Source: Larix sibirica (lineage: Eukaryota > Streptophyta > Pinopsida > Pinales > Pinaceae). From it: a DNA stretch of 12,808 bases. The stretch is from positions 1-12,808 of the forward strand of contig NWUY0303923332.1 of NCBI GenBank assembly GCA_004151065.3, in the 5' to 3' direction. The translations under genes and the position numbers were made by a program. This document shows positions 10,438-12,808 of the stretch, in pieces. The notes under the pieces are model-generated. The model did no database searches. It worked only from the letters and a program-made list of their open reading frames with translations, and was not told the origin of the DNA. The number at the start of each line of letters is the position of its first letter. Position 1 is the first letter of the stretch.

Positions 10438-10449
10438 TATATACAAACA
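10438..10449. repeat. target-site duplication, left copy, of the LINE
   Basis: TATATACAAACA here matches TATATACGAACA at 11961-11972, with one difference. The uninterrupted 5' LTR has TGTATACGAACA at the same place (3917-3928), so the left copy appears to have mutated CG to CA, a typical deamination change at a methylated CpG. Confidence 0.85.
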
Positions 10450-11517
10450 ATTGTCTTTAGATTACTCTGGTCATGGAATTCAAATGATGGATCGATTTCA
10501 GCTCAATCAGCTTACGAGGTGATTTTCCCTTTTAACTTGGTGGATTGGAAGTGGTGGCACAAAGTTTGTTTGCAATGGCGTATTCCTTTAAAAGTGAAAA
10601 TATTTTCTTGGCTATTGTTGGAGGGGAAGATCCTAATTTGGGAAAACCTTCAAAAGATGGGTTTTCTCGAACCAAATATATGTTCTCTGTGCCACAAAGA
10701 TGTTGAATCCTTTTATCACCTCTTTGTTGTTTTCCCATTTACTGTTAAATTATGGTCATTCATCGGTGATCCTTTCATTCATTTACAGCAGGGGATGGCA
10801 TTCTCTTTACATGGTTGGTTCAAAACTTTGTTTTCTGTTAATAATTGTTTGGGTTGTATGGCCAGTCTGGTGGCATGGGAGATATGGAAATCACGTAATC
10901 GACTGATCTTCGACAACATTTATACCGAGCCAAGCAGGGTGGCGTGCCATATTCATTCGCTCTCATCGGAGGTTATTGTTTCCTCACAGGTGGGGAAACT
11001 TGTTGGCATCTGCGACTGTTTATCTTGGACCCCACACCTTCTCCATTCTGGAAACTGTGCACGGTTTCATGGTGTTGCTCTGGTTACATCGGGACCCTGT
11101 GGGGTGGGGACCTTTATTGAATTTGAAAATGGAAAATAGATCATGCTATGGATGTGTGGAGGCGGAGGTACAAATACAAAAGGGGAACTTCAGGCATTAT
11201 GGCTTGTTCTATTTTTCTCTACAAAGGAAAATATTTTATTGGAGCAGGTTGCTGGGGATTCACTTGATATACTGAACTGGGATGACAATGACGCCATCAT
11301 CAATGCTCTTTCCCTCAACTCATGGATGGAACAACCCATACTTCTCATGGGTATCTCCGCCCAGACCTCCATTGTTCACATATATCGGGAACATAATTCA
11401 GTTCTTGATGCTCTCTCACATCGTGGACTTGTGGCTGCTGAAGTGCACATCGATTATGAGTTCTTTGCCGGTTTGGACCAGCCAACCTCTAGGTTCTGGC
11501 ATATTTTTCCTCTCTAA
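10450..11517 (+). pseudogene. LINE ORF2 C-terminal fragment: zf-RVT and RNase H domains
   Basis: The open frame reads from 10420, but its first ten residues come from the host LTR; LINE sequence starts at residue 11. Residues about 17-33 (WSWNSNDGS, SAYEV) match the linker after the RT domain. The zf-RVT region follows (WKWWHKVC at 43-50, KIFSWLLLEG at 60-69, CSLC at 88-91, H100). Phe105 stands where the family normally has the last Cys of the zinc ligand set. The RNase H domain starts near residue 202 (SWTP). Its first catalytic Asp (usual FDG) is replaced by His217 (FHGVA), while the Glu at 11185-11187, the Asp of GDS at 11257-11259 and a late Asp at 11407-11409 remain. One in-frame TAG at 11137-11139 splits the frame, which then continues unshifted to the TAA at 11515-11517. 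It is a dead fragment. Confidence 0.88.
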
Positions 11518-11960
11518 GTTTCGTCTCTTTTTTGATGTGTAGTTTTTGTGGGTCTATCATTGTACAAGGCGGCTTTATAATCCTGGTTTTTTCCCACTTT
11601 TGTTTTTGCCACCTTTTTTTCAGTGTAGTCGGTGCGACTACCTTTATACAGGGCGGCCTTTTAATGCTTTTTTTCTCTATTTTTTTCACTCTTTCATAGT
11701 TTTTTTCTGGTCCTGGGAGTTGTTTTTGGAGGATTGGTATATCTTGGGTTTGTCAATAGTCTCTCTGGTTTCCTTGGCAATCGGCTTGTTCACTCTAAGT
11801 AGACATTTTTGTCATGTCTAGGGTTGTTTGTCACATTGGCAATGGTTGTTAATTGGGTATTGTTATGGTGGTGTGTTCTCAGGCTGGTTTTTTTGCGAGG
11901 ACTATTTGTAACCTTTTATACTTCTTTATAAAGTCTAGTTCTTTTTCGTTTGAAAAAAAA
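11518..11960 (+). other. LINE 3' untranslated region and A tail
   Basis: A T-rich stretch with no coding support; frames on both strands here are compositional shadows. It holds two diverged tandem copies of about 85 bp: GTGTAG at 11537 and 11623, each followed by TACAAGGCGGC or TACAGGGCGGC and then CTTTATAATC or CTTTTAATGC. It closes with CTTTATAAAGTCTAG and a run of eight A, the form seen at the 3' ends of plant LINEs. Confidence 0.7.
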
Positions 11961-11972
11961 TATATACGAACA
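11961..11972. repeat. target-site duplication, right copy, of the LINE
   Basis: TATATACGAACA directly follows the A run and repeats 10438-10449 with one mismatch. LTR homology resumes here with CATGTTGGAGAACAA, matching the 5' LTR from 3927. Confidence 0.85.
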
Positions 11973-12416
11973 TGTTGGAGAACAACTATTGAAATTATGC
12001 ATGTATTATATAAAATTAAGTTGTACATCTTAGTTACATATGAAAGAGGTTATGCATCTCATTGAAAATCTATAAAGAGTTCTAGTTCATTAAGTGTCAT
12101 AAGAGTTTATAATTTTCCAAATTTTAGTATATTTTGGGTTGGTACATAACGAACTTATAATCATAGTTAGCGCAAGTTAGATCAATGATTCACTTGGGAA
12201 CTAATCTTCAAACACATAGTTATGATCTCTATGCGAATACTGAATTGGGAATTATGATTAAATCCTCAAGTCAAGTTAAGAACCCTAGAAACCATAGTTC
12301 TTCGTCAGAGGGGCTATGTGATAATTGATTTAAGAAACCCTTATTAGAAAAATAAAATAAGCCTTAGTATGTTGCGCAAAAATTATGAAGGGCTTATTCC
12401 CTGGTAAATATAAAAA

Positions 12417-12573
12417 TGTAATGTCCCTAAAAATATACTATAAAAAACAATTGTAAGGGTCTTTAATCATGTAAATTGGTCATAATGATTCTTTTAAATT
12501 AACTTCAACACTCAGAAAAAAAAAAAATTATGCCCCATTTACCTAAGGATGTACAGAGGAAATTCGGCTTGTT
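12417..12573. other. LTR-like terminus of another element, followed by unassigned AT-rich DNA
   Basis: TGTAATGTCCCT begins where homology to the 3' LTR stops. It has the form of an LTR start. It also equals the reverse complement of the last bases of this window's own 5' LTR (AGGGACATTACA), so it could be the inverted end of a related LTR. After this word nothing matches the LTRs in the window. A run of twelve A occupies 12516-12527. No gene is visible. The copia fragment on the minus strand may extend weakly into this stretch, but I see no clear motif after 12574. Confidence 0.4.
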
Positions 12574-12807
12574 ACAAAAAATCCTAAAATTTTAGTAATC
12601 ACTGTAGTGTCGTGTCCATACCTCTTATGGAATCTTACAGCCTATTGTAGTTGATGGTGATTGATTTACCAGATAGCATGCTATAAGAGATGCTTCCCCC
12701 CATAATTCCTACTGCAATTTGGCATTGTTGAGCATACACCTTGCTCTCTCTAGAAGAGTTCTATTCTTTCTTTCAACAACCCCATTTTGTTGGGGATTGT
12801 ATGGCAC
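12574..12807 (-). pseudogene. Ty1/copia pol fragment: C-terminal part of the integrase core
   Basis: Read from 12807 leftward the frame gives VPYNPQQNGVVERKNRTLLE, the signature around the catalytic Glu of the copia integrase DDE triad, which is retained. Next come ARCML, ELWGEA, ACYLVN, a degenerate (T)P(E)EVWT and SDY-NFRIF, all in the family's normal order. Three in-frame stops break it: TAG at 12709-12711, TAA at 12625-12627 (where the family usually has Glu in PEEVW) and TAA at 12592-12594. Upstream pol lies beyond the window's right edge. It runs opposite to the LARD-like element and the LINE, so it belongs to a separate, dead insertion. Confidence 0.88.
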
Positions 12808-12808
12808 A

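Larger units (their letters stand above)
10450..11960 (+). mobile_element. 5'-truncated LINE (plant non-LTR retrotransposon) nested in the 3' LTR
   Basis: About 1.5 kb with no counterpart in the 5' LTR, bounded by a 12-bp target-site duplication and ending in a short A run (11953-11960). It encodes the C-terminal end of a LINE ORF2 and a 3' untranslated region. Loss of the 5' part, an A-rich 3' end and a duplication of this length are hallmarks of target-primed reverse transcription. The element must be younger than the LARD-like LTR it interrupts. The endonuclease and catalytic RT domains are missing, so it cannot move by itself. The clade is probably the plant L1 group whose ORF2 ends in an RNase H domain. 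Confidence 0.9.
993..12416 (+). mobile_element. LARD-like non-autonomous LTR retrotransposon, 3' end truncated
   Basis: Two long direct repeats (993-4657 and from 7852) flank a 3.2-kb interior. Seen directly: LTR ends of the form TG...CA with an imperfect 13-bp inverted terminal repeat (TGTAATATCCCTC and GAGGGACATTACA), a primer binding site resembling the complement of initiator Met-tRNA 2 bp after the 5' LTR, and a purine tract AAGGGGGGAGGA abutting the 3' LTR. The interior has no reading frame for gag, protease, integrase or reverse transcriptase. LTRs of several kb around a non-coding interior are the defining features of plant LARDs, which are thought to move using proteins supplied by Ty3/gypsy relatives. 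The 3' LTR is interrupted by a LINE and ends early, near 12404-12416. Assignment to a specific family would need a library search. Confidence 0.85.
7852..12416 (+). repeat. 3' LTR, interrupted by a LINE and missing its end
   Basis: It starts TGTAATATCTC, matching the 5' LTR start, and follows that LTR to about 12404-12416, equivalent to 5' LTR position about 4370-4400. The terminal ~250 bp, including GAGGGACATTACA, are absent. It differs from the 5' LTR by a LINE insertion (10450-11960), a 372-bp extra block (9180-9551), about 60-bp extra segments near 9028-9086 and 10188-10252, and loss of the 733-bp and 93-bp segments. A short local duplication of GATAGAGAC (about 8970-8994) is also private to it. 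In a sample aligned stretch (10364-10448 against the 5' LTR) about 8 of 85 bases differ. Confidence 0.85.

Noticed and set aside
10420-11139. 239-codon frame as an intact host gene starting at ATG 10420
   Set aside because: The ATG and first ten codons are LTR sequence outside the LINE boundary, and the rest is a truncated LINE ORF2.
11489-11689. Lysine-rich minus-strand frame near the LINE end
   Set aside because: It is the antisense of the T-rich LINE 3' untranslated region; the composition explains the lysines.
11546-12065. Two + frames (11546-11821 and 11853-12065) rich in Phe and Leu
   Set aside because: They lie in the T-rich LINE 3' UTR, and the second runs across the insertion boundary into LTR sequence.

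Overview
This window looks like intergenic nuclear DNA from a large, repeat-rich plant genome. It is AT-rich, has no intact host gene, and is made of nested, decayed retrotransposons of plant type: a LINE with a zf-RVT plus RNase H C-terminus, a Ty1/copia integrase fragment, and an LTR element primed by initiator-Met tRNA. The style (old, diverged, unremoved elements) would suit a gymnosperm or another giant plant genome, but the sequence does not fix the species.

Layout. 1-992: unassigned AT-rich flank ending in a (TG)n run. 993-12416: one very large LTR retrotransposon on the + strand. Its 5' LTR is 993-4657 (3,665 bp, TGTAATATCCCTC...GAGGGACATTACA). It is followed by a Met-tRNA-type primer binding site at 4660-4671, a 3.2-kb internal region with no gag or pol coding capacity (4672-7839), a polypurine tract (7840-7851), and a 3' LTR starting at 7852 that lacks about its last 250 bp. 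Long LTRs around a non-coding interior match the LARD (large retrotransposon derivative) class of non-autonomous elements. By eye the two LTRs differ by roughly 10% in substitutions over well-aligned stretches, plus several large indels, so the insertion is old.

Nested events. A 5'-truncated LINE (10450-11960) sits in the 3' LTR, flanked by a 12-bp target-site duplication; the 5' LTR preserves the empty site at 3917-3928. The LINE encodes the C-terminal end of ORF2 (zf-RVT and RNase H) and is inactivated by an in-frame stop and lost key residues. The two LTRs also differ by a 733-bp block found only in the 5' LTR, a 372-bp block found only in the 3' LTR, and several smaller indels. Past the broken 3' LTR, at 12417, another LTR-like terminus (TGTAATGTCCCT) begins, and 12574-12807 holds a copia integrase fragment on the minus strand with three in-frame stops.

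The most distinctive structure is in the LARD interior: a tandem array of about 42-bp units (6532-7200) with a roughly 218-bp higher-order period, built on the short palindromic core GAGC-ATAA-GCTC-TG-GAGC, and preceded by a related ~56-bp repeat (5960-6180). No protein-coding system, RNA gene or CRISPR array is supported. All components are transposon-derived, and none appears able to encode its own mobility functions.
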